NCBI RefSeq assembly: GCF_003344965.1
Contig: NZ_CP031194.1
Coordinates: 7,006,001 to 7,070,000, forward strand
Source of the DNA: Streptomyces paludis
GTDB taxonomy: Bacteria > Actinomycetota > Actinomycetes > Streptomycetales > Streptomycetaceae
DNA length: 64,000 nt
Direction: 5' to 3'
The notes under the pieces are model-generated. The model was given only the letters and a program-made list of their open reading frames with translations, ran no database searches and was not told where the DNA came from. The position numbers and the translations under genes are program-made. Shown here one piece after another: positions 44,820 through 54,252 of this stretch (within the stretch, counting starts at the first letter, position 1; each line of letters begins with the position of its first letter).

Positions 44820-46262
44820 TTGCGTACTTCTCGTGATGTCAGACGAAAGCTCATATCCCTCACCGCGGTGTCCGCGACGCTGCTCTCCGGCACCGTCGTC
44901 GCCTCCCTGGCGCTGACCGGCCCGGCCGCCGCCGAGCCGGCCGCCGAGAGTCCCGCGCCGGCCGCCGCCCCCGTCGCCGAGCGGCTGATCGTCGGCTACC
45001 GGTCCGGTGCCACCGAGGCCAGGTCGAACGCCGCGGCCGCCGCCGACGCCGAGGCCAAGGGCGTCGGGAGCGACGCCGACCAGGGCTTCCAGCGCAGGCT
45101 GGGCACCGGTGCCGCGCTGGTCGACCTGGGAACGGGGGTCAGCAAGAGCGAGGCCGCCGAGGTCATCTCCCGGTACCGGGCGGACCCGCAGGTCGCCTAT
45201 GTCGTGCCGGACCGGCTGAACACACTGCAGGCGGACCCCAACGACACCGAATACGCCAAGCAGTGGGACCTGTTCGAGGCGACCGCCGGGATGAACGTCC
45301 CCGGCGCCTGGGACATCACCGCGGGCAGCGGTGTGACCGTCGCGGTCCTCGACACCGGCTATGTCGCCCACTCCGACCTGGCCGCCAACATCGTCGCCGG
45401 CTACGACTTCATCTCCGACCCCGCCGTCGCGGTGGACGGCAACGGGCGCGACAGCGACCCGTCCGACCCGGGCGACTGGGCCCGCGCCGGTGAGTGCTAC
45501 GCGGGTAGCCCGGCGTCCAACTCCTCCTGGCACGGCACCCATGTGGCGGGCACCATCGCCGCCGTCGCCAACAACGGCAAGGGCATCGCGGGCGTCGCGC
45601 ACCAGGCGAAGATCTCGCCGGTGCGGGTCCTCGGCAAGTGCGGCGGTTACGACTCCGACATCATCGACGCCATCACCTGGGCCTCCGGCGGTACGGTCTC
45701 GGGCGTGCCGGCCAACGCGAATGTCGCGAAGGTCATCAACATGAGCCTCGGCGGCGCCGGTTCGTGCTCCACCGCGACGCAGAGCGCGATCAACGCGGCC
45801 GTGAACCGGGGCACCACGGTCGTGGTCGCGGCGGGCAACTCCAATGCCAACGCGGCCAATTACTCGCCCGCCAGCTGCAACAACGTGATCAGTGTCGCCG
45901 CGCTGAGCCGTACCGGCTCCCGGGCCACGTACTCCAACTACGGCGCGGCCGTGGACATCGCGGCCCCCGGTGGCCAGACCAGCACCGGCACCGCCAACGG
46001 CATCCTGTCCACACTGAACTCCGGCACCACCACCCCGGGCACCGAGTCGTACGCGTACTACCAGGGCACCAGCATGGCGGCGCCGCACATCGCGGGCCTC
46101 GCCGCCCTGATGAAGGCCGCGAAGCCCGCGCTCACCCCGGCTCAGATCGAAACCGCGATCAAGGCCAACGCCCGCGCCATCCCCGGCACCTGCTCGGGCG
46201 GCTGCGGCGCGGGTCTGGCAGACGCGGCCAAGACCGTCCGGGCGGTCGTGGCCACGGGCTGA
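44820..46262 (+). CDS. Secreted S8 subtilisin-like serine protease
   Basis: This 480-aa preproprotease has a signal peptide (Arg/Lys-rich n-region, then LISLTAVSATLLSGTVVASL, cleavage near AAA-EP about residue 39) and an I9-type propeptide to about residue 140. The peptidase domain has catalytic Asp178 (VAVLDTGYV), His238 (WHGTHVAGT) and Ser418 (GTSMAAPH). It probably acts outside the cell. TTG 44820 after GAAAGG is preferred because it places the signal peptide properly; GTG 44802 is an alternative. Confidence 0.9.
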   Translation: MRTSRDVRRKLISLTAVSATLLSGTVVASLALTGPAAAEPAAESPAPAAAPVAERLIVGYRSGATEARSNAAAAADAEAKGVGSDADQGFQRRLGTGAALVDLGTGVSKSEAAEVISRYRADPQVAYVVPDRLNTLQADPNDTEYAKQWDLFEATAGMNVPGAWDITAGSGVTVAVLDTGYVAHSDLAANIVAGYDFISDPAVAVDGNGRDSDPSDPGDWARAGECYAGSPASNSSWHGTHVAGTIAAVANNGKGIAGVAHQAKISPVRVLGKCGGYDSDIIDAITWASGGTVSGVPANANVAKVINMSLGGAGSCSTATQSAINAAVNRGTTVVVAAGNSNANAANYSPASCNNVISVAALSRTGSRATYSNYGAAVDIAAPGGQTSTGTANGILSTLNSGTTTPGTESYAYYQGTSMAAPHIAGLAALMKAAKPALTPAQIETAIKANARAIPGTCSGGCGAGLADAAKTVRAVVATG

Positions 46263-46305
46263 CCGCGTCGGACGGGAGAACCGGCAAGCGGAAGGCAGGG
46301 GCCTG

Positions 46306-46333
46306 CCCCGGTGCGTGACCCTACGCGCCGGGG
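46306..46333 (+). terminator. Hairpin after the protease gene
   Basis: CCCCGGTGCGT (46306-46316) pairs with ACGCGCCGGGG (46323-46333) with one G-U and a six-base loop, 43 bases after the protease stop. No U-tract. Confidence 0.55.
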
Positions 46334-46459
46334 CGGGCCCTCGGCCTGTTCCGGTGCCTTTCCCGTGCCTTTCCGGTGCGCTTCCGGTGTGCTTCCGGTA
46401 CGGGGGCGGGCCCGGCGGTGGAGAGGCGGGGTCCTGCTGACCGGGTGTAAGCAGGAGCT

Positions 46460-47881
46460 GTGCGAGCGTCGTGTGCTTCCTGGAGCCCGGGCCGGTTCCG
46501 CAGGGCGAGCCGGCTGCCGGCCGCCGTGCTGACGGCCCTGCTCGTCGCGGTGACGATCGCGCCGGCGGGCGGGGCGGAGGGCGGGACGGAGGGGCTGGGC
46601 GCCCACTGCCGGCCGACCCTGGTGGGTGTGGCGCATCCGGACGACGACCTGTTCTTCGTCAATCCCGAGATCGAACGGACCCTGCGCGCCGGATGCTCCG
46701 TCAGCACCGTCTATCTCACGGCCGGGGACGGCGGGGAACGCGATCCCCGAAGGGCGCGGAACTATGTCCAGAACCGTGAGAACGGGGTGCGCAAGGCGTA
46801 CGCGAAAATGGCGCGCGCCGAAAACCGCTGGAGCCGGGATCCGGTCCGGGTGAAAGACCGTGACATCAGGTCGTTCACGCTCGCCGGAAAGGGCGTCGGG
46901 GTGCGGCTGACCTTTCTCCGGCTCCACGACGGAATACCCCGGGGCCGGCAGCGGGAGAGCATGCTGCGCCTCTTCGACGGAGACAGGAAGGAGATCACCC
47001 CGTTCCAGGGAACCGGCCGCTACAGCGAGGCGCGCCTGATGGAGGTGCTGACCTCGCTGGTCCAGCGGAGCGGGGCGGAGCGCGTCCTCACCCAGGACCA
47101 CGACAACGCGTCGTTCGCCTTCGGGGTCGACGGGCGCGTGGACCACAGCGACCACGGCATCGGGGCGCGGTACATGAGGAAAGCCGCGTATCGCGCCGGA
47201 ATTCCCGTGAAGTCCTATCTCGGGTACACCATGACACCGCTGAAGCGGAATCTGACACCGCGGCAGTCCGCCGAGAAGGAGCGAATGGTCCGGTGGTACG
47301 ACGCGCAGCGAAAATGCCCGCGCACCAGAATCTGCGGGGAGCGTCCCGTCTACCGGGGAATTCTGACGGCCAATTACCGGAAATGGCTCGTCCGGCAGTA
47401 TCCGCAGCGGCACCGGGGTCCCCGGTCCGGCGAGATCATGGGGGACATCGGACGCACGACACAGTTTGGTGGAAGGGCGCCGGAGCGGTGTCTCGACGTC
47501 AAGGACTCCGCGCTGGGCGCCGGGGTGGTCCAGCTCTTCGGCTGCAACGGCACCACCGCCCAGCGGTGGGACATCAGGAGCGACGGCACGATCAGAACGC
47601 GCCTGGGCGCGGGGCACTGTCTCACCCGCTCGGGCGATGACCTCGCTGTCCGCGCGTGCCGGGAGACGGCCGGGGAACAGCGGTGGCGGCGCCTGCCGTG
47701 GCAGAGCCCGCGGTGGCGGCGCGAGGCGTGGCGCATCGTCGCGGACGACGGCCGGTGCCTCTACCAGCACGACCGGACGTTCCCCCGGAAGGGCGAGCCG
47801 GGCGCCCGGAATCCTCGGCTGGGGCTGGAGCGCTGCGACGGCCCGCGCGAGCCCGAGGCGTACTGGAGCACACGGCCCTGA
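46460..47881 (+). CDS. Secreted PIG-L deacetylase with ricin-type lectin domain
   Basis: This 473-aa protein has a signal peptide (AAVLTALLVAVTIAPAGGA, about 20-38) and a PIG-L/LmbE domain with the zinc motif AHPDDD near residue 59, plus DHSDHGIG further on. A C-terminal beta-trefoil (about 330-470) has QRWDI-type QxW elements and ERCLDVKDS. PIG-L enzymes deacetylate N-acetylglucosamine-type substrates; the lectin part suggests binding to extracellular glycans. GTG 46460 follows GCAGGAG. Confidence 0.82.
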   Translation: MRASCASWSPGRFRRASRLPAAVLTALLVAVTIAPAGGAEGGTEGLGAHCRPTLVGVAHPDDDLFFVNPEIERTLRAGCSVSTVYLTAGDGGERDPRRARNYVQNRENGVRKAYAKMARAENRWSRDPVRVKDRDIRSFTLAGKGVGVRLTFLRLHDGIPRGRQRESMLRLFDGDRKEITPFQGTGRYSEARLMEVLTSLVQRSGAERVLTQDHDNASFAFGVDGRVDHSDHGIGARYMRKAAYRAGIPVKSYLGYTMTPLKRNLTPRQSAEKERMVRWYDAQRKCPRTRICGERPVYRGILTANYRKWLVRQYPQRHRGPRSGEIMGDIGRTTQFGGRAPERCLDVKDSALGAGVVQLFGCNGTTAQRWDIRSDGTIRTRLGAGHCLTRSGDDLAVRACRETAGEQRWRRLPWQSPRWRREAWRIVADDGRCLYQHDRTFPRKGEPGARNPRLGLERCDGPREPEAYWSTRP

Positions 47882-47936
47882 CAGGAGCGGCGCGGGCGGC
47901 CAGGGAGACGCGGGAGGCACCGGACCGCGCCCACAT

Positions 47937-47976
47937 ACGCCTGTGGGCCGCCGGTCGCCCGGCGGCCCACAGGCGT
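47937..47976. terminator. Bidirectional terminator between convergent genes
   Basis: ACGCCTGTGGGCCGCCGG (47937-47954) and its exact complement (47959-47976) form an 18-bp perfect stem with loop TCGC. It lies between the convergent PIG-L and aminotransferase genes and would serve both. Confidence 0.85.
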
Positions 47977-47986
47977 TCTCGCCGGA

Positions 47987-49261
47987 CTAACGCGCCGTCA
48001 GCGCGGGCAGCGACGACATGGTGTGGTGGCCGGTGTGCTGGCCGCCGGTCTGGAACGTCTGGTCGGCGCGGGCCAGACCCGTCGGACCGGCCGGCAGGCA
48101 CGCCTTCAGCGCGGTCAGCAGCCGCTGGACGTCGTCGTGCGGCCGGACCACCAGCCGGACGAACTGGCTGCTGCTGCCGAGCTTGTTCCCGCACTCGCGG
48201 ATGAAGATCCCGTACTGGGTGAGCAGCCGGTCGCGCAGCGCCACCCCGTCCACCCCGTCGGGCAGCTTCACCAGCAGGAAGTTCCCCTGCGAGAGGAAGA
48301 CGATCAGATCGGGCACGGCGGCCAGCGCCTGCGACATGTTGGCCCGGTCACGGGCCAGCAGCGCCAGGCTCTGGTGGTACTCGACGCCGTACTCCTTGAT
48401 CATGAAGACGACGCTCTCCGCGAAGGAGTTCAGGTTCCACTTCGGCAGCCGCTTGCGGACCTTCGCCGCGAGCGCCGGGTTGGCCACGAGATAGCCGAAT
48501 CTGATGCCGTGCAGCCCGAAGTTCTTGCCGAGGCTCTTCAGGACGATCACATTCGACCGGATGGCGGCCTCGTCGGCGACCGACGGCGACTTCTCCGCGT
48601 CGACGAAGTCGATGAACGACTCGTCGACGATCACCAGGTCGAGGTCCGACAGCTCGTCGAGGAGCCACAGCACCTGGTGGCGGCGGAGATAGCCGCCGTC
48701 GGGGTTGTTCGGGTTGCAGATGACGGCGACCTTGGATCCCCGCTGCCGGATGAAGCGCACGTACTCCCGCAGATCGAGGGTGAAGTCCTGGTCCTCCTGG
48801 AGCGGGTACATGTCAACGCGCTTGCCGGTCTCCAGCGGCTGGTCCGTCCACCGGCCGAAGGTGGGGATCGGGATCGCCAGGCTCTCCTTCACCAGCAGAT
48901 GGTCGATCCAGGTGATCAGCTCGGTGGAGCCGTTGCCCATGGCCACCGTCTGCGGGTTGAGCCCGAGCACCGTGCACAGCTCGGAGGTCACCGTGTCGGC
49001 GTCGCTCGGGTAGTACTTGAGGATCGACTCCAGGGAGCCCCGCATCCTGTTGAACATGTCCGGCGTGGGGAAGTACGGGTTGCACGGAATGCAGAAGTCG
49101 ACCCGCTCCTGCACCGGTTCGGCCCTGCCGTACGGGGTGACGCGCCCGCTCTGCTCGGGGGATGCCTCGGCCGAGTCCGTCGGTGACAGCCGGGACAGCA
49201 TGGCCCAGGACGGACTGTGCGCGGTGGTGTGCAGGAGGCCCGTTTCGGCGGACGGTGACAT
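47987..49261 (-). CDS. PLP-dependent aminotransferase (histidinol-phosphate aminotransferase-like)
   Basis: This 424-aa class I/II fold-type I enzyme has the PLP Lys in VLKSLGKNFGLHGIRFGY, the NPNNPDGG motif and CNPYFPTPD near the N-terminus. It resembles HisC/CobD-type aminotransferases, but it stands alone, with 45 extra residues at the start and a Gly/His-rich tail (about 395-424), so its substrate is not histidinol phosphate by default. ATG 49261 follows GGAGACC; the open frame continues upstream with non-coding composition. Confidence 0.82.
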   Translation of the reverse strand: MSPSAETGLLHTTAHSPSWAMLSRLSPTDSAEASPEQSGRVTPYGRAEPVQERVDFCIPCNPYFPTPDMFNRMRGSLESILKYYPSDADTVTSELCTVLGLNPQTVAMGNGSTELITWIDHLLVKESLAIPIPTFGRWTDQPLETGKRVDMYPLQEDQDFTLDLREYVRFIRQRGSKVAVICNPNNPDGGYLRRHQVLWLLDELSDLDLVIVDESFIDFVDAEKSPSVADEAAIRSNVIVLKSLGKNFGLHGIRFGYLVANPALAAKVRKRLPKWNLNSFAESVVFMIKEYGVEYHQSLALLARDRANMSQALAAVPDLIVFLSQGNFLLVKLPDGVDGVALRDRLLTQYGIFIRECGNKLGSSSQFVRLVVRPHDDVQRLLTALKACLPAGPTGLARADQTFQTGGQHTGHHTMSSLPALTAR

Positions 49262-49388
49262 GGAGGAGGTCTCCTTTTGCGATCGGTGCGTGAGCGGCGG
49301 GTGAGGACGAGGCCCTGGGGGAGGCCGGGGGAGGCGAGGGGGCGGCGTTGAAGAGGGCGGCGGGCGGTCGGGTCGGGGGCCGCTCGGA

Positions 49389-50462
49389 TCAGCCGGCGGC
49401 GTGCTTGCGGCGCAGCAGGAACACCGCGATGCCCGCGACGATCGCCAGGCCACCGGCGGCCACCGGCGCGTAGTCGGTCTGCGCGCCGACGGGCTGGGCA
49501 TCGGTCAGCGGCGCGTCGGACGTCGCGTCGGCCGGGGTCTCCGAGGGGAGCGGCGCCCCGGTGGCGGACTGCGCGGCGGTCTCCGCGGTGCTCTGCGTGG
49601 GGGACGGGAGAGCCAGGGAGGGGGTGGGCGGCGGCGCCGCGGACGTCTGCTGCTGGACGGGGAGTGTCGCGGCCTGCTGGGGCGCCGACGGGACGGGCTG
49701 TCCCGCGGCCTGCCCCGTACCGCCGTCCGTGTCGTTCGCGCCGTCCGCCGCGACGGCGGAGCCGGTGCCGGCACCCCCGTCACCCGGGAAGACGACGTCG
49801 GAGCACGAGTAGTAGGTGTCGGGGGTGCTGGTGTTCCGCCAGATCGTGTAGAGCACATGCCGGCCGGTGCGGTTCGACGGCAGTGTGCCCGAGATCCGGT
49901 ACGCGCCGCCCTCCAGCTGCGGGTCGGTCGCCGAGGCGAACGGCTGGGGTGCCAGATCGTCCCAGGTCAGGGGCGAGTCGGGGGAGTAGCCCTCGCGGGT
50001 GAGATAGAGACTGAACGTGCCCTCGTGCGGAATGGTCGACTTGTACGTGAGCGTGAACGAGGCCCCGGGGCGCAGCTCGGTGGCGGGCCAGTCGGTACGG
50101 GCGATGTCCAGGCCCTTGTACGCGTCGAGCCCGCCGCTGCACAGCCGGCCGTCGGGGACGGACTGCCGGTCCCGGCCGTCCACCCCCGCGAGCCGCAGAT
50201 TGTCCCACTCGTCGAACGGCCGGCCGTCGTTGGCGGCCACGGCCGCCCGGCAGGCGTCCGTGGCGGCCGCCGCGCCGCCCTCGGGACCGCAGGCCGCGAC
50301 CCGGCTCAGGGGATCCGTCGGCGCGCCGTGCGCGTACGCCGGCCCCGCCGTCACTCCCGTCAGCGCGGCGGCGCCCGCGAGGAGAAGGGGGGCGGTGCCG
50401 GCGAAGACGGCCCGGGCGCGCCTCGGGACGTGCCCTGGAGCGGCGGTGCGATGGCGGAACAT
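49389..50462 (-). CDS. Secreted AA10 lytic polysaccharide monooxygenase with C-terminal membrane anchor
   Basis: This 357-aa protein has a signal peptide ending AYA before HGAPTDP. The exposed His1 is the first ligand of the copper histidine brace; the second is probably in YKSTIPHEGTFSLYLT. The AA10 domain runs to about residue 225 (SCSDVVF). A 100-residue Pro/Ala/Ser/Thr linker and a hydrophobic segment (VAAGGLAIVAGIAVFLL) with RRK follow, anchoring it to the membrane. It oxidatively cleaves chitin or cellulose. ATG 50462 follows AGGAGG. Confidence 0.88.
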   Translation of the reverse strand: MFRHRTAAPGHVPRRARAVFAGTAPLLLAGAAALTGVTAGPAYAHGAPTDPLSRVAACGPEGGAAAATDACRAAVAANDGRPFDEWDNLRLAGVDGRDRQSVPDGRLCSGGLDAYKGLDIARTDWPATELRPGASFTLTYKSTIPHEGTFSLYLTREGYSPDSPLTWDDLAPQPFASATDPQLEGGAYRISGTLPSNRTGRHVLYTIWRNTSTPDTYYSCSDVVFPGDGGAGTGSAVAADGANDTDGGTGQAAGQPVPSAPQQAATLPVQQQTSAAPPPTPSLALPSPTQSTAETAAQSATGAPLPSETPADATSDAPLTDAQPVGAQTDYAPVAAGGLAIVAGIAVFLLRRKHAAG

Positions 50463-50628
50463 CGGTGACAGACCTCCTCGGAGGGCCCGCCAACCCCGGG
50501 GACCCATCAGCCTGTTGTCTATTACGGCCGCCACCCGCCGTGCGTTCAGCGCTTCGTCCGTGATCTTTGGACGAGTCTTCGGAGGCGCCGGAAGGGGGCC
50601 TGGGGACAGGTCGGTGCCCGGTGTTCCG

Positions 50629-51417
50629 TCAGCCGTCCGTGGGCTCGGCGGGAATCTCGTACGCGAGGCGGAACCGCTCGCCCGGGACCACGAGATCGGC
50701 CGTCTCCAGGGGGCGTTCGTCCGCGTAATAGGTGCGTTCGATCGCGGCCACGGGGGCGCCCGGGACCAGATCGAGGGCGTCGGCCTCCTCGCGGGTGGCC
50801 GTGCGGGCGGTGACGGTCTCGGTGGAGCGGGTGATCCGGAGGCCGATGTAGGACATCCGGGCCACCACGCTGCTGCCCGCCAGGGGGCCCGCGCCCGGGA
50901 GCGACACGGGGGTCCCGCCGGTGACGGTGAGCGGCTCCCAGCTGACGCAGTGCATGGCCGGCCTGCCGTCCCGGGTGAGCAGGTACTCGCTGCGGATCAC
51001 GGGCGCGGCGGCCGGCACGCCGAGACGCTGGGCGATCTCCGCCGGGGCCTCCCCGGTGGTGGAGCGGGGCGTGCCCCGGACCGTACGGCCGTCGTCGTCC
51101 ATGCCGTCCGGCGGGCTGTCCGGCGGGCCGCCGCTCCGGAGGGCGAGCCGGCCCTGGAGGCGCTCGTGCGTCCACGACCGGGCCATCGTCCCGGAGGAGG
51201 GCCGCTCCCGTACGAACACGCCCCGGCCGGCCCGGCCCTTGACCAGGCCCTCGGCGGTCAGGGCCCGGACCGCGGCGGCGGCGACGTTCGAGCCGACGCC
51301 GTACATCCGGGCGAGCGCGGCACGGGACGGCAGCGGATCGCCGGGGGCGAACTCGCCCGTGCCGATCCGGCGCCGGAGATCCTCCGCCACCGCCCGATAG
51401 GCCGCGACCGCCGCCAT
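50629..51417 (-). CDS. GntR-family (HutC/UTRA) transcriptional regulator
   Basis: This 262-aa regulator has an N-terminal GntR winged helix (YRAVAEDLRRRIGTGEFAPG, then ALARMYGVGSNVAAAAVRAL) and a C-terminal UTRA ligand-binding domain (AIERTYYADERPLETADLV). It is divergent from the CMD/ABC importer block, and palindromes in the shared gap (51521-51538 and 51585-51600) are the likely operators. Ligand probably a substrate of the importer (inference). Confidence 0.87.
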   Translation of the reverse strand: MAAVAAYRAVAEDLRRRIGTGEFAPGDPLPSRAALARMYGVGSNVAAAAVRALTAEGLVKGRAGRGVFVRERPSSGTMARSWTHERLQGRLALRSGGPPDSPPDGMDDDGRTVRGTPRSTTGEAPAEIAQRLGVPAAAPVIRSEYLLTRDGRPAMHCVSWEPLTVTGGTPVSLPGAGPLAGSSVVARMSYIGLRITRSTETVTARTATREEADALDLVPGAPVAAIERTYYADERPLETADLVVPGERFRLAYEIPAEPTDG

Positions 51418-51520
51418 TGCGTCTCACCTTCCGGACATCGTTTCAGCATGTGAGAAGTTTTCCCGGGGATCGGACCCGTCCCCGGCGCTCACGGACGGAT
51501 CCTACGGGGGAGCCGCCGGT

Positions 51521-51538
51521 CACCTGATGCATCAGGTG
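51521..51538. promoter_or_regulatory. 18-bp perfect palindrome CACCTGATGCATCAGGTG, candidate GntR operator
   Basis: An exact palindrome of 18 bp in the divergent gap, 104 bases from the GntR start. A second, near-identical site lies at 51585-51600. The rest of the 362-base gap (51418-51779) holds no gene. Confidence 0.7.
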
Positions 51539-51584
51539 AGGCCGAAAATCCACTATCCCGGGCAGTCTGCCACGCGGGCCCCCG

Positions 51585-51600
51585 CACCTGTTGCATCAGG
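51585..51600. promoter_or_regulatory. Second GntR-type half-matched site CACCTGTTGCATCAGG
   Basis: Matches the first palindrome at 15 of 16 bases (T for A at the seventh), starting 64 bases later, about six helical turns, which would allow looping or cooperative binding. Confidence 0.6.
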
Positions 51601-51779
51601 CCCCGGGGCCCCGGCCCCTCCCGGACCGCCCCGACGCCTGCCCGAACACCCCTGTTCCGCCGGGGTGAGACCTTTGCGCCCGCGCCCCGCACAGGGCTAC
51701 TTTCACCTCCTGTCCGGCGGCACACGACGTACCGGCCGGACAGGAAACGGACAGCCGAGACGGGTGAGGAGGACCGGGA

Positions 51780-53042
51780 ATGAGCCAAGGCGACAGCACC
51801 GCGCACGGCGCCGCTCAGCGCCCCGGTCCGGACGGGCACACCGCCGCCGCCCGCCGTGTCCTGCTCATCCCGGACGAGCCCGGCGCCCTCCCCGTCGAGC
51901 TGCGGATCATGGCGGCGGCCCGCGCCGCCGAACGTACGGGACAGCACCGGCTCGCCGCCCGCTACCGGGCCATGGCGCCCGAGGCCGTACCGGTAACCGC
52001 ATCCGTATCCGAGGCCGCACCCGCGCTGACCGCTGCCGTCCTGGCCTTCACCGACCGCGTCACCGCCGACCCCGCCGGAACCGGCCCGACCGCACTGCGG
52101 GACCTGGCCGTCCACGGACTGGACGCGCCGGCCGTCGTCGCCCTCGCGCAGATCGCCGCGTTCGTCGCCTACGAGGCCCGCGTCGAGTCCGGGCTCGCCC
52201 TGCTGGCCGGCGGCCCGGCCGCCGAGCCCGGGCCCGAGCCCGATGCCGTACGGGAGCCCGCCGCCGGGTCCGCGCACGAGACCGCTCCGCCTCCGGCCGC
52301 GCCGCACGCGCCGGAGGCGGGGCGCTTCACCCTGCGCCCGCTGACCTGGCGGCCCCGCGTCCCCGCCGTCGACGCCGACGCGCTCACCGGCGCGCAGCGC
52401 GCCGTCATCGACGCCCACCCCACGCTCTCGGCCGCCTCCCCCTACTACCGCACCCTCCTGCACGACCCCGCCGCGCTCGACCACCGGACGTATGTCTACG
52501 ACGCGGTCATGTACGGACGCGGCGGGCTGCCCCGCGCCGAGCGCGAGCTGGCGACCCTGCTGGTCTCCCGCGCCAACGGCTGCGTCTACTGCGCCTCCGT
52601 GCACGGCAGGAAGTACGCGCAGCTCGTACGGGACGAGGCCGCGGCGCTCCGTGTCCTCGACCGCGGCGGCGAGGCGCTCGCCGGGGACGTCCGGGGCGCG
52701 GCCCTCGCCCGCTTCGCGGAGGCCCAGACCCGTACCCCGCCCGCGGCCACCGGCCAGGACGTGGCGGCCCTGCGCGCGGCCGGTCTCGACGACACCGAGC
52801 TGACCGGACTCGTCCACGCCGTCGCCCTCTTCGGCTGGGCGAACCGCCTGATGCTCGTCCTCGGCGACGCCCACGACGAGGCTCGCAACGACACGCGCGA
52901 CGAGGCCCACGGAGACGCGCACCGGGGCGACGCGCCCATGCCCCACCCCGCCCGGACGCTCGACGCCGGCATTCCGCGCACCGACGCACGGGAGTCCTGT
53001 AGCAGGACGTCGGTCCCGGCCCCACGGACGGACGGCGCGTAG
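51780..53042 (+). CDS. CMD/AhpD-type protein (fused carboxymuconolactone-decarboxylase-like domains)
   Basis: This 420-aa protein has two AhpD-like halves. The C-terminal one carries the peroxidase motif GCVYCASVHGRKY (CxxC...H, about 270-282). The N-terminal one lacks it. It resembles a pair of neighbouring CMD-domain proteins I recall from rhizobia (Avi_7170 and Avi_7169 types), here as one chain. The last 40 residues are low-complexity. It opens the block facing the GntR regulator and precedes the ABC importer by 121 bases; a role in oxidative handling of the imported substrate is only a guess. Confidence 0.75.
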   Translation: MSQGDSTAHGAAQRPGPDGHTAAARRVLLIPDEPGALPVELRIMAAARAAERTGQHRLAARYRAMAPEAVPVTASVSEAAPALTAAVLAFTDRVTADPAGTGPTALRDLAVHGLDAPAVVALAQIAAFVAYEARVESGLALLAGGPAAEPGPEPDAVREPAAGSAHETAPPPAAPHAPEAGRFTLRPLTWRPRVPAVDADALTGAQRAVIDAHPTLSAASPYYRTLLHDPAALDHRTYVYDAVMYGRGGLPRAERELATLLVSRANGCVYCASVHGRKYAQLVRDEAAALRVLDRGGEALAGDVRGAALARFAEAQTRTPPAATGQDVAALRAAGLDDTELTGLVHAVALFGWANRLMLVLGDAHDEARNDTRDEAHGDAHRGDAPMPHPARTLDAGIPRTDARESCSRTSVPAPRTDGA

Positions 53043-53163
53043 CCGCTCCCCCTCCCGTGGTCGCGGGCCCGGCGTCGTCGCCCCCGCCGCTTCGCCGCGC
53101 GCCCGTACCCGCTTCGGACCCGCGTCCCCCGATCCTTCCGATCCCGTACGACCGGAGACCGTC

Positions 53164-54252
53164 ATGCCCGCTCTGCGCCCCGTCCTCACCGCCACCGCCG
53201 TCCTCGCCAGTACCGCCCTGCTCGCGACGGCCTGCTCCTCCAGTGCCACTTCGCCCGCCGGCTCCTCCGGCGACGCGGGCGGCCGGCAGACCGTCACCTT
53301 CATGGGGTTCTACGGCACCTTCCAGGACGCCTTCACCAAGACGGTGATCAAGCCCTTCGAGAAGGCCAACCCGGACATCAAGGTCACGTACGTACCGATC
53401 CAGAACTCCGCCGAGGTGCTCGCCAAGCTGCGGGCGAGCAGCAAGCGCCCGGTGGCCGATGTCGCCCTCATGGACAGCTCCGTGGCGCCGACGGCCAACA
53501 AGGAGAAGCTCTTCGCGCCGATCGACGCGGCGAAGGTCCCCAACGTCGAGAACCTCGTGGACTCCGCGAAGAGCAAGGACGGCTACGGCCCGGCCGTCAC
53601 CTTCGACAGCCTCTCCATCCTCTACAACTCCAAGAACGTCAAGAAGGCGCCCACCAGCTGGAACGACCTCTGGGACGCGGAGTACCAGGGCAAGCTGGCG
53701 ATGCCCATCGCCGACACCCGCGGGGTCGCGCTGATCGTCGCCCTGGAGAAGATCCTCGGCGCCGACTACCAGAAGGACATCGACCCGGCGATCGACAAGC
53801 TCAAGACGCTCTCCCCGGCCGTCGAGACCTGGCAGCCCACGCCCGACGTCTACACCGCCATCCAGTCGGGCGACGCCGATGTGGCCGTCGGCTGGAACGC
53901 GCGCGGCCAGTACTACAAGGACTCCTCGAAGGGCGTCGTCCAGCCGGTCCTCCCCAAGGAGGGCACGGTCACCCAGGTCAACACCATCAACCTGGTGAAC
54001 AACTCCCAGCACACCGCCGCCGCGCAGAAGTTCATCGACTACGCCATCGGCGCCGAGGCCCAGAAGGCGTTCGACGACGAGGCGTTCTACGCGCCGGTCA
54101 ACAAGGACGTCCAGCTCGCCGCCGCCACCAAGGAGCGCACCCAGGCGTCCGAGGAGCAGCAGAAGAACCAGATCCCCGTCGACTGGTCCTGGATGACCTC
54201 CCGCTACACCGCGTGGGTCGACCGCATCAAGCAGGAGGTCATCGGTGGGTGA
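53164..54252 (+). CDS. ABC importer substrate-binding lipoprotein (PotD-like)
   Basis: This 362-aa lipoprotein has signal peptide and lipobox LLATAC with Cys24, and a spermidine/putrescine-type periplasmic-binding fold (FEKANPDIKVTYVPIQNS, YGPAVTFDSLSILYN, WNDLWDAEYQGKLAMP). It delivers a polyamine-like or amino-acid-derived ligand to the permeases that follow. It overlaps the ATPase gene by eight bases. Confidence 0.9.
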   Translation: MPALRPVLTATAVLASTALLATACSSSATSPAGSSGDAGGRQTVTFMGFYGTFQDAFTKTVIKPFEKANPDIKVTYVPIQNSAEVLAKLRASSKRPVADVALMDSSVAPTANKEKLFAPIDAAKVPNVENLVDSAKSKDGYGPAVTFDSLSILYNSKNVKKAPTSWNDLWDAEYQGKLAMPIADTRGVALIVALEKILGADYQKDIDPAIDKLKTLSPAVETWQPTPDVYTAIQSGDADVAVGWNARGQYYKDSSKGVVQPVLPKEGTVTQVNTINLVNNSQHTAAAQKFIDYAIGAEAQKAFDDEAFYAPVNKDVQLAAATKERTQASEEQQKNQIPVDWSWMTSRYTAWVDRIKQEVIGG